A DNA stretch of 64,000 nucleotides from Thermodesulfovibrio yellowstonii (GCA_020724365.1 DYHD01000001.1:1-64000), one strand, 5' to 3'; positions 7,201 to 17,212 are shown, numbered from the stretch's first letter. The notes: a model not told the origin generated them from the letters alone. Numbers and translations are program-made.

Positions 7201-8507
7201 TGATAAAAATAGTAATTTTTATTTTATTGCTTATCTTGGCGGCTGTAGGCATGTTTGCTATTGAAAATATAGATTCTATTTTTATCAAGATTCCTTTTTA
7301 TGGAACCTATGAAATATCGAAAGTCGCCTTTTTAATTCTGTCATCAACTATTGGTGCATTTTTTGTTTTGATTATTGTTTTTATCAGGGATTCTAAGAGA
7401 GCGATTGAAAACCTTAAATTATCTAAAAAACAAAAGAAGGATGAAAAAGTCAGGCAATATTTTATAAAGGCATCTAATGCATCGCTTGCGCAAAGGACTG
7501 AAGTTGCAAAAGATAATTTAAATGAAATCTTGAAGATTGAGCCAGAAAATATTGATGCAATGCTAAAGCTCGGTGATTTAGCCTTTGAGAATAAAGATTA
7601 TAATATGTCTCTTGATTATTACAGGAGAGCTTATGACCTAAACCGTTCTAATTTATACTGTTTATTATCTTTAGCTGAACTCTATGAAAAAATAGGACAA
7701 TATGACGATGCTCTAAGATATCTTGATGAAATACTATCTTTTGACCCTGAAAACCTTATGGCATTATATAAAAAACGTTCTATCTTCGAGAAAAAACATA
7801 GCTGGGATATTTTGTTAAGTATTCAAGAGTCTATAATAAGGTTACAAAAAAAGCCTGATAGAAAAGAAACTGAAAATCTAATAGCCACTGGTTATGCATA
7901 TGAAAATGCTTTAGCGATGTTCAATAAAGGTGAATACGAAAAGGCTATCAAGGCTTTTAGAGGCATACAAAGGATGTATTCTACATTTATACCCGCATAT
8001 ATAGGCTTGGCAGATTCTTTGTTTAAGCTCGGCGAACTTCAAGCTGCTGGCAATGTTTTAGAGAACGCATATGCAGAGTTGGGTAATTTATTACTTTTGA
8101 TAAAAAACGAGGATTTATACATCAATACCGCAGAAACAAGCAGGATAATAAAGGCTTATAAAAATGGACTTTTAAAGAATCCTGATGATTACAGATTGAA
8201 ATTTCTTCTCGGCAGAGCTTATTTGAGGCTTAATAAATATTCTGAATCTCTTGCAATTCTTGAATCTTTAGATAGCATTATATCAAACCCTGAATTTCAT
8301 ATATTTAAAGCTAAACTATATCTTGAGCAAAACCGAAATTCAGAGGCTTTGCAGGAGATAACAAAAGCAACTGTATTGGATAATTTTAAGTTAATATATT
8401 TATGCTTGAAATGTGGAAATAATTCTAACGAATGGTCAGGTAGATGCGGTAGATGTAATGATTGGAATACTTATTCGGTGAATATAAGTGGAATTGTAAA
8501 ATCATAA
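7200..8507 (+). CDS. LapA-LapB fusion: two-helix membrane anchor, TPR repeats and C-terminal zinc ribbon
   Basis: The first ~80 residues hold two membrane helices (IVIFILLLILAAVGMF and VAFLILSSTIGAFFVLII) separated by a short loop, the layout of LapA (DUF1049). They are followed by TPR repeats (~105-390) and a rubredoxin-like ribbon, CLKCGNNSNEWSGRCGRC (~402-419), as in LapB/YciM. In E. coli, LapA and LapB are separate and control lipopolysaccharide synthesis through LpxC proteolysis; here the two form one 435-residue protein. The ribbon resembles that of RadA encoded 4 genes on. Start overlaps rlmH (TAATG). Confidence 0.8.
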   Translation: MIKIVIFILLLILAAVGMFAIENIDSIFIKIPFYGTYEISKVAFLILSSTIGAFFVLIIVFIRDSKRAIENLKLSKKQKKDEKVRQYFIKASNASLAQRTEVAKDNLNEILKIEPENIDAMLKLGDLAFENKDYNMSLDYYRRAYDLNRSNLYCLLSLAELYEKIGQYDDALRYLDEILSFDPENLMALYKKRSIFEKKHSWDILLSIQESIIRLQKKPDRKETENLIATGYAYENALAMFNKGEYEKAIKAFRGIQRMYSTFIPAYIGLADSLFKLGELQAAGNVLENAYAELGNLLLLIKNEDLYINTAETSRIIKAYKNGLLKNPDDYRLKFLLGRAYLRLNKYSESLAILESLDSIISNPEFHIFKAKLYLEQNRNSEALQEITKATVLDNFKLIYLCLKCGNNSNEWSGRCGRCNDWNTYSVNISGIVKS

Positions 8508-8508
8508 T

Positions 8509-9144
8509 ATGGAAGAAAATATAAAGAATTGCCCTCATAAAATATCAACAACTGATAGGCTTAAGATTGTTCTGGATACAAGTCTTTTTGTAAACCCTGA
8601 TGTTAGAAATTCTTTTGGCAAATCGCCTTTGGAGGCATTTGAGGCATTTCTTCATTTGGCGGAACAACTTCCTTCAATGGAATTTTATATGCCCCCATCG
8701 GCGTTTAAAGAACTACTTTATTTTGTTGGAAAGGACAAGATTCCCACAGATCTTTTGTTATATCTTTTTCAAAAACCTCCTAAAAAATATGAGTTGAAGT
8801 GCCCAGCCTTTCTCCTGTATGAGCTTATAGAAGACATGAGAGAGAGGATTAATAAGGGCTTAAGAATAGCAGAGAATGCTGTGAGAAGTGCTGAAAAAAT
8901 CGGTGCCGATGAGAATATCAAAGACCTGAGAAGAAAATATAGAGAGGCATTGAGGGAGGGTATAATTGATAGCAGAGAAGATGTGGATATTTTGCTTCTG
9001 GCTATGGAACTTGATGCACTCTTAATAACCGCAGATCAGGGCTTGATAAAATGGGCAGAAAAACTCGGTATTAAATGGCTCATACCTGAAATGTTTAAAG
9101 ACTTTCTCGTAAGTGCTATTAAAAGAGAAGAAATACAGGTTTGA
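8509..9144 (+). CDS. HARP-type RNA-free RNase P (PIN domain, UPF0278 / RNA ligase partner family)
   Basis: The 211-residue PIN-domain protein matches the Aquifex RNase P homologues (HARPs), which mature tRNA 5' ends without an RNA subunit. The N-terminus has VLDTSLFVNPDVRNSFG, with first catalytic Asp ~23. A helical insertion (~108-150), the region that drives oligomerisation in HARPs, is followed by acidic residues in SREDVD (Asp 158 and 160) and TADQGL (Asp 176). The same family has been annotated as RNA ligase partner, but no RNA ligase is adjacent. It begins 1 nt after the LapA-LapB stop and overlaps hypF by 4 nt. Whether it is the cell's main RNase P depends on whether rnpA/rnpB exist elsewhere. 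Confidence 0.82.
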   Translation: MEENIKNCPHKISTTDRLKIVLDTSLFVNPDVRNSFGKSPLEAFEAFLHLAEQLPSMEFYMPPSAFKELLYFVGKDKIPTDLLLYLFQKPPKKYELKCPAFLLYELIEDMRERINKGLRIAENAVRSAEKIGADENIKDLRRKYREALREGIIDSREDVDILLLAMELDALLITADQGLIKWAEKLGIKWLIPEMFKDFLVSAIKREEIQV

Positions 9145-11510
9145 ATATCGCATATAAAAATAACTTACGATGCTTTGAGATTGTTATTGAGGGCGTAGTT
9201 CAAGGAGTTGGGTTCAGACCATTTATTTATAATTTTGCTAGGAGCAACAGTTATAAAGGCTTTATCAAGAACACATCCTTTGGTGTTGTAATTACAGTGG
9301 AATGTGAAGACATCGAGCCTTTTATAACACACATAAAAAGTAATTGTCCACCCCTTTCACATATATATTCCATTAATATCAAGGAGATATATGCAATAAA
9401 TTTAAGTGATTTCTCAATATTAGATAGCTCAAATGAAGAAGGCTTTACACATCTTTCACCTGATGTCTCTGTGTGTAAAGAGTGTTTAGAAGAATTAACT
9501 GACCCATCTGATAGGAGATATCTTTATCCTTTTATAAATTGTATAAATTGTGGTCCGCGATATTCGATTATTAAACGGATTCCTTACGATAGACCTAATA
9601 CTACAATGTCAGCTTTTCAAATGTGCAATAAATGTTTAAGCGAATATCATGAACCTTCTAACAGAAGATTCCATGCTCAGCCTAATGCTTGCCCTGATTG
9701 TGGACCTCGATTAAGGTTATTTGAAAATAATTCATATGATATTGGCTCAAATGAGGAGTTGATTAAGAAAACAATAAACCTTCTTAAGCAGGGAGCTATT
9801 GTTGCAATAAAAGGCATAGGCGGATTTCATCTTGCTTGTGACTCAAGTAATAGTAAAGCAATTAAGAGGTTAAGAGAGAAAAAAAGAAGGGTAAATAAAC
9901 CTTTTGCTTTAATGTCAGCAAGTATTGACACTATTAAGGAATTCTGTGAGCTTTCGGAATTTGAAGCCTCTATGCTGATAGACAAAAGAAGCCCTATTGT
10001 TCTTTTAAAGAAACGAAAAGATAAACAATTAGTTGAAGATATTTCACCTAAGAATAGCTATCTTGGTTTTATGCTTCCTTATACGCCAATTCATTATATG
10101 TTGTTTCATTATCCAGATTTCAAAAAAGAGGGTAGGGGGGTAGAGAATTTTTCTGCCCTCGTTATGACTAGCGGTAATATTTCCGAAGAGCCTATTATTA
10201 AAGATAATAATATAGCCATATCTATGCTTTCTGATATCGCTGATGCGTTACTAATACATGATAGGGATATATTTATGAAGGTTGATGATTCGGTCATTAA
10301 ACTGCACAACTCAAAACCTGTATTTATACGGAGGGCAAAGGGATATGTCCCTCAATCAGTCCAGTTTGTGGAACAAGGATTTGATGTTATGGGCTGTGGC
10401 GCAGATATTAAGAATACCTTCACTTTAGTTAAGGATGGGCAGGCAGTCATTAGCCATCATATTGGAGACCTTGAGAATATAGAGACATTAGATTTCTATC
10501 AAGGAAGTTTTGATAATCTAAGTTCTGTTTATAGAGTACTGCCTGTTGCTGTTGCACATGATTTACACCCTGGATATCACTCTGTAAAATGGGCATTGAA
10601 CTATGCTAATTCAAACAAAATTAAATCCTACCCTATCCAACACCATTATGCTCATATTGCATCTGTGATGGCTGAAAGAAATTTAACACAAAGGACAATA
10701 GGTATAGCTCTCGATGGAAATGGATATGGGGTAGATGGCAACCTTTGGGGTGGGGAGTTCTTAATATGCGATATAGAGGGTTTTGAAAGATTTGCACATT
10801 TCAGGTATATCCCCCTGCCAGGCTCTGAGATGGCAGTCAAGGAACCATGGAGATGTGCTATTAGTTATCTGAAAAGTTCATTCAATAATAATTCTTTTGA
10901 ACTCTCAGATAACACAACATTAATGAATATCCTTGATAACTTAGGCTTTATTGAATTATTCGGCAGAAAAAAGATAATTAATGTCTTGAACATTATAGAT
11001 GATAGAAAGTTCTCACCGCTTACATCTGCTGCTGGTAGGCTTTTTGATGCAATATCTGCCCTTATTGGTTTATGTTATATAAATACTTTTGAGGGGGAAG
11101 CAGCTATAGCCCTTGAAAGCATACTTGATGAGAATTCATTACTTAACCCATCATCTTATCCTTATGAAATTAGGGGCAGAAACCCTTATATTATTGACTT
11201 TTCTGGGATGATTATTCATATATTAAAGGATATAAGAAATAAAGAGGGTAGGGAGAGGATTTCATTGAAATTCCATAATACCTTTGTTGATGTAATAATG
11301 GATATTGCACTCCTTATTAGAAGAGAAACTGAGATTAATGCAGTTGCCCTAAGTGGAGGGGTTTTCCAGAATAAATATATAATAGAGAAGGCTTATACTG
11401 AATTGAAAAAAAAGGATTTCGATGTTTTTTTTAATGAAAAAGTTCCATCCAACGATGGCGGCATTTCATTAGGACAAGCATATATAATAAATTATAGATT
11501 AAATAAATGA
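9141..11510 (+). CDS. hypF: Carbamoyltransferase HypF
   Basis: HypF converts carbamoyl phosphate into the thiocarboxamide that becomes the cyanide ligands of the [NiFe] site. The 789 residues show an acylphosphatase domain (~10-95, EGVVQGVGFRPFIYNFA), two C-x2-C-x18-C-x2-C zinc fingers (~110-185), a YrdC-like domain (~200-390, MLPYTPIHYMLF, MTSGNISEEPI) and a Kae1-like domain with HHYAHIASVMAE and ALDGNGYG. Translation starts at TTG 9141, overlapping the previous stop (TTGA). It lies 8.4 kb from the hydrogenase, among translation and repair genes rather than with the other hyp genes. Confidence 0.96.
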   Translation: MNIAYKNNLRCFEIVIEGVVQGVGFRPFIYNFARSNSYKGFIKNTSFGVVITVECEDIEPFITHIKSNCPPLSHIYSINIKEIYAINLSDFSILDSSNEEGFTHLSPDVSVCKECLEELTDPSDRRYLYPFINCINCGPRYSIIKRIPYDRPNTTMSAFQMCNKCLSEYHEPSNRRFHAQPNACPDCGPRLRLFENNSYDIGSNEELIKKTINLLKQGAIVAIKGIGGFHLACDSSNSKAIKRLREKKRRVNKPFALMSASIDTIKEFCELSEFEASMLIDKRSPIVLLKKRKDKQLVEDISPKNSYLGFMLPYTPIHYMLFHYPDFKKEGRGVENFSALVMTSGNISEEPIIKDNNIAISMLSDIADALLIHDRDIFMKVDDSVIKLHNSKPVFIRRAKGYVPQSVQFVEQGFDVMGCGADIKNTFTLVKDGQAVISHHIGDLENIETLDFYQGSFDNLSSVYRVLPVAVAHDLHPGYHSVKWALNYANSNKIKSYPIQHHYAHIASVMAERNLTQRTIGIALDGNGYGVDGNLWGGEFLICDIEGFERFAHFRYIPLPGSEMAVKEPWRCAISYLKSSFNNNSFELSDNTTLMNILDNLGFIELFGRKKIINVLNIIDDRKFSPLTSAAGRLFDAISALIGLCYINTFEGEAAIALESILDENSLLNPSSYPYEIRGRNPYIIDFSGMIIHILKDIRNKEGRERISLKFHNTFVDVIMDIALLIRRETEINAVALSGGVFQNKYIIEKAYTELKKKDFDVFFNEKVPSNDGGISLGQAYIINYRLNK

Positions 11511-12286
11511 AAACAGCTCTGACAATAGCAGGTTTTGACCCTACAGGTGGCGCTGGCGTGCAGCAAGATCTAAAGGTTTTTCATCATTTTGGAGTTTATG
11601 GTCTGTCTGTGCTGTCTGCTTTGACCGCACAAAATACTTTTGAGATCAGGGACATTAAGGCTATTGATAAGAAGTTTCTTGAGGAACAGCTATTTACTAT
11701 ACTTAGCGACATCAGGCCTGACGCTTTGAAGACTGGGATGCTGTTTTCTAAAGATGCAGTTAGAGCTATTGTTAAGGTGATAAAAGGTTTCGATCTTCAG
11801 AATTTAGTTATTGATCCAGTTACTATCTCAACAACAGGCACAGCGTTGTTAGAAAATGGGGTTTTAGACCTAATTAAAAATGAATTATTTCCTCTATCTA
11901 AGATTATTACACCAAATATCTATGAAGCTTCAATTCTTACAGGCGTTAGGATTGAAGACAAAGAAGATATGCAGAGAGCTGCAAAAGAACTAAAAAAGTC
12001 TGGCACAGATACCATCATTATTACTGGTGGGCATTTCAATAATGATGAATTAAAAAATGAAACACTCGATTTACTCTATGATGGAGATAGTTTTAGATAT
12101 TACAGAGATTTAAAGATAGATGGCGAATATCACGGCACAGGGTGTGCTTTTTCAGCAGCACTAACCGCACTTCTGGCAGTTGGGTTGAGTGTGCCATCTG
12201 CAGTTGAAAAGGCTAAAAAGTTTATAACAAAATCCATAAAAAATGCTCACGAACTTGGCAAGGGCATGAGATTATTGAACATATAA
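11507..12286 (+). CDS. thiD: Hydroxymethylpyrimidine / phosphomethylpyrimidine kinase
   Basis: ThiD phosphorylates HMP and then HMP-P in thiamine synthesis. The 259-residue ribokinase-fold protein has TIAGFDPTGGAGVQQDLK at the N-terminus, the KTGMLFS segment, DPVTISTTGTALL, TPNIYEASILTG and the phosphate-binding anion hole HGTGCAFSAALTA (~204-216). Both ends overlap neighbours (ATGA with hypF, TAATG with radA), so it is translated as part of this operon. No thiamine riboswitch is visible, as expected for an internal gene. Confidence 0.96.
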   Translation: MKTALTIAGFDPTGGAGVQQDLKVFHHFGVYGLSVLSALTAQNTFEIRDIKAIDKKFLEEQLFTILSDIRPDALKTGMLFSKDAVRAIVKVIKGFDLQNLVIDPVTISTTGTALLENGVLDLIKNELFPLSKIITPNIYEASILTGVRIEDKEDMQRAAKELKKSGTDTIIITGGHFNNDELKNETLDLLYDGDSFRYYRDLKIDGEYHGTGCAFSAALTALLAVGLSVPSAVEKAKKFITKSIKNAHELGKGMRLLNI

Positions 12287-13665
12287 TGTCAAAGAATAAA
12301 ACAACCTTTCAATGTCAAGCATGTGGCTATAACTCTCCAAAATGGCTCGGAAAGTGCCCTGACTGTGGAGAATGGAATAGTTTCATTGAAGAAAAAGAAG
12401 CACCAAGAGTTCTTAAATCAAGCCATTCAGTTGAGAAGTTGCAGCCTCTGAGCGAAATTGCACAGGTCAGCGTAAAGAGAAGATTGACAGGGATTAAGGA
12501 ATTAGATAGAGTTCTCGGTGGCGGCTTAGTTGGTGGAGCAGTTATCCTTATAGGTGGAGATCCAGGTATAGGCAAGTCAACATTGCTGCTCCAGGCAGTA
12601 TCCCGACTGACGAATAATTCATTAGGAAATACAAAAGCTTGCGATACAAAACCTCAATTAGTTTTTTATGTATCTGGAGAAGAATCTCCCGAACAAATAA
12701 AACTGAGAGCTGAGAGATTATCTATAAGCTCTCCTGATATTATATTGTTCCCTGAGACACTGATAGAAAATATTATAGAAACTTCAAAAAGGTTAAAACC
12801 TTCTATTATAGTCATTGATTCAATTCAGACAGTTTACACTGATGAACTCACATCTGCACCAGGCTCAGTTAGTCAGATAAGAGAGTCTGCCTCGAAGCTG
12901 ATGCTTTATGCTAAAAAGACTGCTACCCCAGTATTTCTTATAGGGCATGTTACAAAAGAAGGAGCGATTGCAGGTCCTAGGGTTTTAGAGCATCTTGTAG
13001 ATACCGTTTTATATTTTGAAGGAGACAGGGGGCATTCTTACAGGATAATAAGAACGATAAAAAACAGGTTCGGTTCTACAAATGAGATAGGCGTTTTCAG
13101 TATGACTGACAGCGGTCTTTCAGAGATAGAAAATCCCTCAGAATTATTTCTTTCAGAAAGACCATCAGGTGTTTCGGGCTCAACAGTAATTGCAAGCATC
13201 GAAGGCACACGCCCCTTATTGGTTGAAATACAAGCACTTGTCTCCCCGACAACCTTTGGTATGCCTAGAAGGACGAGTATGGGGGTGGACTTCAACAGGG
13301 TTAATTTATTAATAGCTGTTTTGGAAAAAAAAGCTGGGGTTCAATTAGGCGGCATGGATGTCTTTGTGAATATTGTGGGTGGGCTGAGAATTAATGAGCC
13401 CGCAGCAGATTTAGGGATTATTGCTTCTTTAGTCTCATCCTTCAGGGAAATACCTATTGATTCTACAGCCTTCTTTTTTGGAGAGGCAGGCTTAACTGGA
13501 GAGATCAGAGCTGTAAGTATGGCTGAACATAGACTTCGAGAGGCTGCGAAAATTGGATTTAAAAAGGCTATAATACCTCAAAGCAACAAAGAAAGACTAA
13601 AAAAAGATTTTGGTCTTGATATTTTCGGGCTTAAAAATATTGAAGAAGTTATTGAACTATTGTGA
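12286..13665 (+). CDS. radA: DNA repair protein RadA (Sms)
   Basis: RadA is a RecA-like motor that promotes branch migration in recombination. The 459 residues contain an N-terminal C4 zinc ribbon (CQACGYNSPKWLGKCPDC, ~10-27), a RecA core with Walker A GGDPGIGKST (~93-102), Walker B IIVIDSIQT, the RadA-specific KNRFGSTNE motif and a C-terminal Lon-like fold (~300-459). Length is normal. It overlaps thiD by one base. Its zinc ribbon shares spacing and Trp positions with the ribbon of the LapA-LapB fusion in the same operon. Confidence 0.97.
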   Translation: MSKNKTTFQCQACGYNSPKWLGKCPDCGEWNSFIEEKEAPRVLKSSHSVEKLQPLSEIAQVSVKRRLTGIKELDRVLGGGLVGGAVILIGGDPGIGKSTLLLQAVSRLTNNSLGNTKACDTKPQLVFYVSGEESPEQIKLRAERLSISSPDIILFPETLIENIIETSKRLKPSIIVIDSIQTVYTDELTSAPGSVSQIRESASKLMLYAKKTATPVFLIGHVTKEGAIAGPRVLEHLVDTVLYFEGDRGHSYRIIRTIKNRFGSTNEIGVFSMTDSGLSEIENPSELFLSERPSGVSGSTVIASIEGTRPLLVEIQALVSPTTFGMPRRTSMGVDFNRVNLLIAVLEKKAGVQLGGMDVFVNIVGGLRINEPAADLGIIASLVSSFREIPIDSTAFFFGEAGLTGEIRAVSMAEHRLREAAKIGFKKAIIPQSNKERLKKDFGLDIFGLKNIEEVIELL

Positions 13666-13671
13666 GATAAA

Positions 13672-14346
13672 ATGAATAGAAAAAAAGTATTTTTCCCTCT
13701 TTTGTTTATTTTAATTGTGCTCTTGGTTTCTTGTGCCCCTCGCCATCATATTGAGATTCCATCTTTCGCTGACAAAGATTTACCTGAACTTCTTAGTATC
13801 CTTTCGGATGTTTCAGGCATTGAGGCTATAATTTCAATGGAATACGAGAAGGGAGATAACCTCATGCAAGGAGATGCATCTCTTTCAATTTCACAGAATC
13901 ATATTGACCTTAAGGTCTATTATTTAGGCTTTCAAGCAGGGCATCTTAAAGAAAACAATGGGGAAGTTACTGCTTCTCAAAAAATGGATAAAAATAAAAA
14001 AGCAATACTTATAGATGGGTTAAAACAGAGCTTTCTATGGTGGAAGATTAATGATTATATTGCTACAGATGAGGGTGACTTTTATACCCTGAAAAATTAT
14101 AATCGGAAAATAATTGTTGATAAAAAAACCTTGCTCCCTATTGAACAAAAAATAGAATTGAATAATGGTGATGAATTGAAGATAACGTATAGCTCGCCCA
14201 TAAAAATTGAGCAAGAATCGTCAAACGATTTAAGGCATTCATCTTTAGGTTTATGGTACCAATCCAATATGAGGATTGAGTTAAATAATCATTTGCTTAA
14301 AATAAAGATAATATCTTATAACTTTTTAACGAGTTCAAGTTTATAA
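13672..14346 (+). CDS. Lipoprotein of unknown function (DUF4292-like / LolA-like fold possible)
   Basis: An N-terminal hydrophobic stretch (VFFPLLFILIVLLVSC) ends in the lipobox LVSC, with Cys ~21 the lipidation site. The remaining ~200 residues are predicted beta-rich, with alternating polar and hydrophobic strands, WKINDYIATDEGDFYTL in the middle and ELNNGDELKITY near the end. Layout and size resemble the DUF4292 lipoproteins of LolA-like fold, but similarity is too weak to name it. It follows radA by 6 nt and is the last gene of the operon. Confidence 0.7.
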   Translation: MNRKKVFFPLLFILIVLLVSCAPRHHIEIPSFADKDLPELLSILSDVSGIEAIISMEYEKGDNLMQGDASLSISQNHIDLKVYYLGFQAGHLKENNGEVTASQKMDKNKKAILIDGLKQSFLWWKINDYIATDEGDFYTLKNYNRKIIVDKKTLLPIEQKIELNNGDELKITYSSPIKIEQESSNDLRHSSLGLWYQSNMRIELNNHLLKIKIISYNFLTSSSL

Positions 14347-14467
14347 TTTAATTTCCACATTTATTTTTATAGTCATTTTGATTCAACTTGTATTTTGCGC
14401 GACTTAGATAATCTTATCAAAGAACATAAGTATGGAGTTATTGAGTTAAGATTAAAGGAGTATTTAA

Positions 14468-15841
14468 ATGGCAAGAAGTATTATAGCCGAAATCTTGATA
14501 GCCTCGATTGACATCAAGGCATGGATATCTAAAACTTTTAAAATCAGCCCTGATAATAGGACAATAGCATACATTGCAAAGGATGGCAGAAAGTTCTTTG
14601 CTGTAGTAAATGGGATTGAGGGCAATAGATATAATTATATCGGGCAAGATAGTTTTACTTTTAGTCCTGATGGAAGAAAAATTGCTTATATTGCTTCATC
14701 TGACAAAAAATATTTCGTCGTAGTGAATGGAGAGGAAGGAAAACATTATGATGATATTGGCAAAGGCACATTAACCTTTAGTCCAGATGGAAGAAGAGCG
14801 GCATATATTGTAAAAGAAGACACAAAATGTTTTGCAGTAATAGATGGTGAAGAAAAAAAGCATTATGATGATATTGGCAAAGGCAAACTAACCTTTAGTC
14901 CAGATGGAAGAAGAGTGGCATATATTGCTTTATCAGGAAAAAAATGTTTTGTTGTAGTGAACGATGAAGAGAAACAACAATATGACAACATTAGTGATGG
15001 AAGTTTGACTTTTAGCCCAAATAGCGAGAGGCTTGCATATGTTGCATATTCAGGAAAAAATTGTTTTGTAGTTCTGGATGATGAAGAAGAAATGTCTTAC
15101 GATGATATACGAGACAATATGCTTATATTCAGCCCAGATAGCAGAAGACTATCATATATTGCCTTGATAGGAAACTCTTGCTCTGTCATATTAGATGGAA
15201 AGATGGGCAAACCTTTTCGCACTATATCTAAAGACAGTCTGATATTTAGCTCAGATAGCAAGAGATTTGCCTATGCTGCCCTTCAAGGTGATGCCTGTTT
15301 AGTAATAGTTGATGGCAAAGAAAAAAAGCTCTTCGACGGCATCGGAGGCGGCACTCCTATTTTTAGTCCAGATAACAATCAAGTTGCTTATGTCGGTAAG
15401 ATTAATAATAGGTGCTATCTTGTTCTTAATGATGAGCTTGTTAAGGTACACGATGATATCTTAAAAGATACTCTTATTTTCAGCTCTGATAGCTCAAGGA
15501 TTGCCTATGTTGCGTTATCAAAAGGTAAATGGTTTACAAGGGATAAATGCTTTGCTGTGATAGATGGAGAAAATGGAAAAACCTATGATGATATTAGAGA
15601 TGGCACCCTAATTTTTAGTCCCGACAGCATTAAAACTGCATACATAGCTCGACAGAAGGAAAAATATCATGTGATAATTGATCAAGATGAAGGAAATGCC
15701 TATGACAATATTGTTCTAACATATGACCGAATAAACAATAAAGCCAAGACATGTGGATTTTCATTTAACCAATCTAATAATCTCCAATATTTTATTTTTA
15801 AAGGTAATGAACTTTACCAGATAGAAGAAAAGATTCAATAG
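14468..15841 (+). CDS. Ten-repeat beta-propeller-like protein (PD40/TolB-type repeats)
   Basis: Nearly the whole 457-residue protein is ten tandem repeats of ~39 residues: FSPDGRR-x-AYIA, ~6 residues, KCFVVV-D/N-GEE, then YDDI-x-[KD]G-x-L-T/I. The FSPDGR core is that of PD40/WD40-like repeats of TolB. One repeat (~350-390) has a six-residue insertion, and later repeats drift more than the first four. There is no signal peptide or membrane segment, so it is probably cytoplasmic unless exported unusually. AAAGGAG lies 8 nt before the ATG and an in-frame stop immediately precedes it, fixing the start. Neighbours do not suggest a partner. Confidence 0.8.
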   Translation: MARSIIAEILIASIDIKAWISKTFKISPDNRTIAYIAKDGRKFFAVVNGIEGNRYNYIGQDSFTFSPDGRKIAYIASSDKKYFVVVNGEEGKHYDDIGKGTLTFSPDGRRAAYIVKEDTKCFAVIDGEEKKHYDDIGKGKLTFSPDGRRVAYIALSGKKCFVVVNDEEKQQYDNISDGSLTFSPNSERLAYVAYSGKNCFVVLDDEEEMSYDDIRDNMLIFSPDSRRLSYIALIGNSCSVILDGKMGKPFRTISKDSLIFSSDSKRFAYAALQGDACLVIVDGKEKKLFDGIGGGTPIFSPDNNQVAYVGKINNRCYLVLNDELVKVHDDILKDTLIFSSDSSRIAYVALSKGKWFTRDKCFAVIDGENGKTYDDIRDGTLIFSPDSIKTAYIARQKEKYHVIIDQDEGNAYDNIVLTYDRINNKAKTCGFSFNQSNNLQYFIFKGNELYQIEEKIQ

Positions 15842-15885
15842 CTTAAAAATATAAACCTGCACTTATAATGTGCAAGCTTTAAATC

Positions 15886-17142
15886 TTAGGAGGAAATTCT
15901 TTGAATATCTGCCCCGAGCTTTCGAAGCTTCTCATCTATCCTCTCATATCCCCTATCGAGGTGGTAAATCCTGTGTATTGTGCTTTGACCTTTAGCGGCA
16001 AGGGCTGCAACTACAAGGGATGCCGATGCCCTTAGATCTGTAGCCATAACTGGGGCGCCTCTTAATTTATCAACGCCTCTTATAGTAGCTGTTCCGCCTT
16101 CGATTGCTATATCCGCGCCCATTCTCCTCAGTTCCGCTACATGCATAAATCTGTTTTCAAATATTGTCTCTCTAATTATGCTCGTGCCTCTAGCTATAGA
16201 CATAAGAGCCATAAATTGTGCTTGCATATCCGTTGGAAAACCTGGGTAGGGCATTGTCTTAATATCCACAGAAGAAGGGGTTTCTTTGCACATTATCCTT
16301 AACCCCTTCTCTGTTAAATCCAAAGAAATACCTATGTCTTTTAATTTAGATATGACTGCATCGAGATGTTCAGAGCGGCAGTTCTTAAGCAAAAGATTAC
16401 TACCAGTTATTGCTGCTATGGTCATGAATGTGCCTGCTTCAATCCTGTCAGGTATTATTTCATAATCAATTGCAGGGTGCAGGCTATCAACACCTTCGAT
16501 CTCTATAATTCCTTCTCCTGCTCCTCGGATATTTGCTCCCATTGAGATCAGGCAGTTTGCAAGATCTACAATCTCTGGTTCACGGGCAGAGTTTTCAATA
16601 ACCGTTGTGCCTTTTGCAAGCGTGGCTGCCATCATTATATTTTCAGTCCCGGTAACACTTGGGATATCAAAATATATAGAGGCTCCTGTAAGTCGTCCTG
16701 TTTTTGCTATGACATAACCTGATTCAAGTTTGATAGATGCTCCCATTTTTTCGAGTCCGATAAGGTGAAGATTAATAGGTCTCTGCCCAATTGCACATCC
16801 TCCAGGCAATGAGACTTTAGCCCTTCCGTATTTAGCAAGCAAAGGACCAAGCACTAATACAGATGCACGCATTGTCTTAACAAGATCATAGGGGGCTTCA
16901 AAATTGCAGATTGAAGAGCTGTCAATTATTACAGTCCCTTTATCGAAAGAAAAATCTGCACCAAGATTAACAAGCAGTTTTCCCATTGTAGCAATATCCC
17001 TAAGTTCGGGAATTCTCTTGAAGATATTTTTGCCCTCTGCCAGGATTGAGGATGTAAGAATTGGTAGTGCAGCATTTTTAGAGCCGCTTATTTCTACCTC
17101 GCCTTTAAGTTTTTTATTTCCCTTTATGATTAATTTATCCAT
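15886..17142 (-). CDS. murA: UDP-N-acetylglucosamine 1-carboxyvinyltransferase MurA
   Basis: MurA transfers enolpyruvate to UDP-GlcNAc, the first committed step of peptidoglycan synthesis in the cytoplasm. The 418-residue length is typical. Visible are the N-terminal [11 protein letters not shown], the active-site loop [16 protein letters not shown], in which Cys ~117 is the residue attacked by fosfomycin, and PDRIEAGTF and [11 protein letters not shown]. The active-site Cys is retained, so the enzyme should be fosfomycin-sensitive. It is monocistronic, convergent with the propeller gene and divergent from rel. Confidence 0.97.
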   Translation of the reverse strand: MDKLIIKGNKKLKGEVEISGSKNAALPILTSSILAEGKNIFKRIPELRDIATMGKLLVNLGADFSFDKGTVIIDSSSICNFEAPYDLVKTMRASVLVLGPLLAKYGRAKVSLPGGCAIGQRPINLHLIGLEKMGASIKLESGYVIAKTGRLTGASIYFDIPSVTGTENIMMAATLAKGTTVIENSAREPEIVDLANCLISMGANIRGAGEGIIEIEGVDSLHPAIDYEIIPDRIEAGTFMTIAAITGSNLLLKNCRSEHLDAVISKLKDIGISLDLTEKGLRIMCKETPSSVDIKTMPYPGFPTDMQAQFMALMSIARGTSIIRETIFENRFMHVAELRRMGADIAIEGGTATIRGVDKLRGAPVMATDLRASASLVVAALAAKGQSTIHRIYHLDRGYERIDEKLRKLGADIQRISS

Positions 17143-17212
17143 GAAAGTTTATCTTTCTGAAAAATATTATCATTATTATCTTTTGAACTATCTTAACATA
17201 TTTTAAAAAAGT

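Noticed and set aside
14560-15700. Tandem repeats suggesting a CRISPR array
   Set aside because: The repeats are ~117 nt, divergent and in frame; they encode the propeller-like protein.
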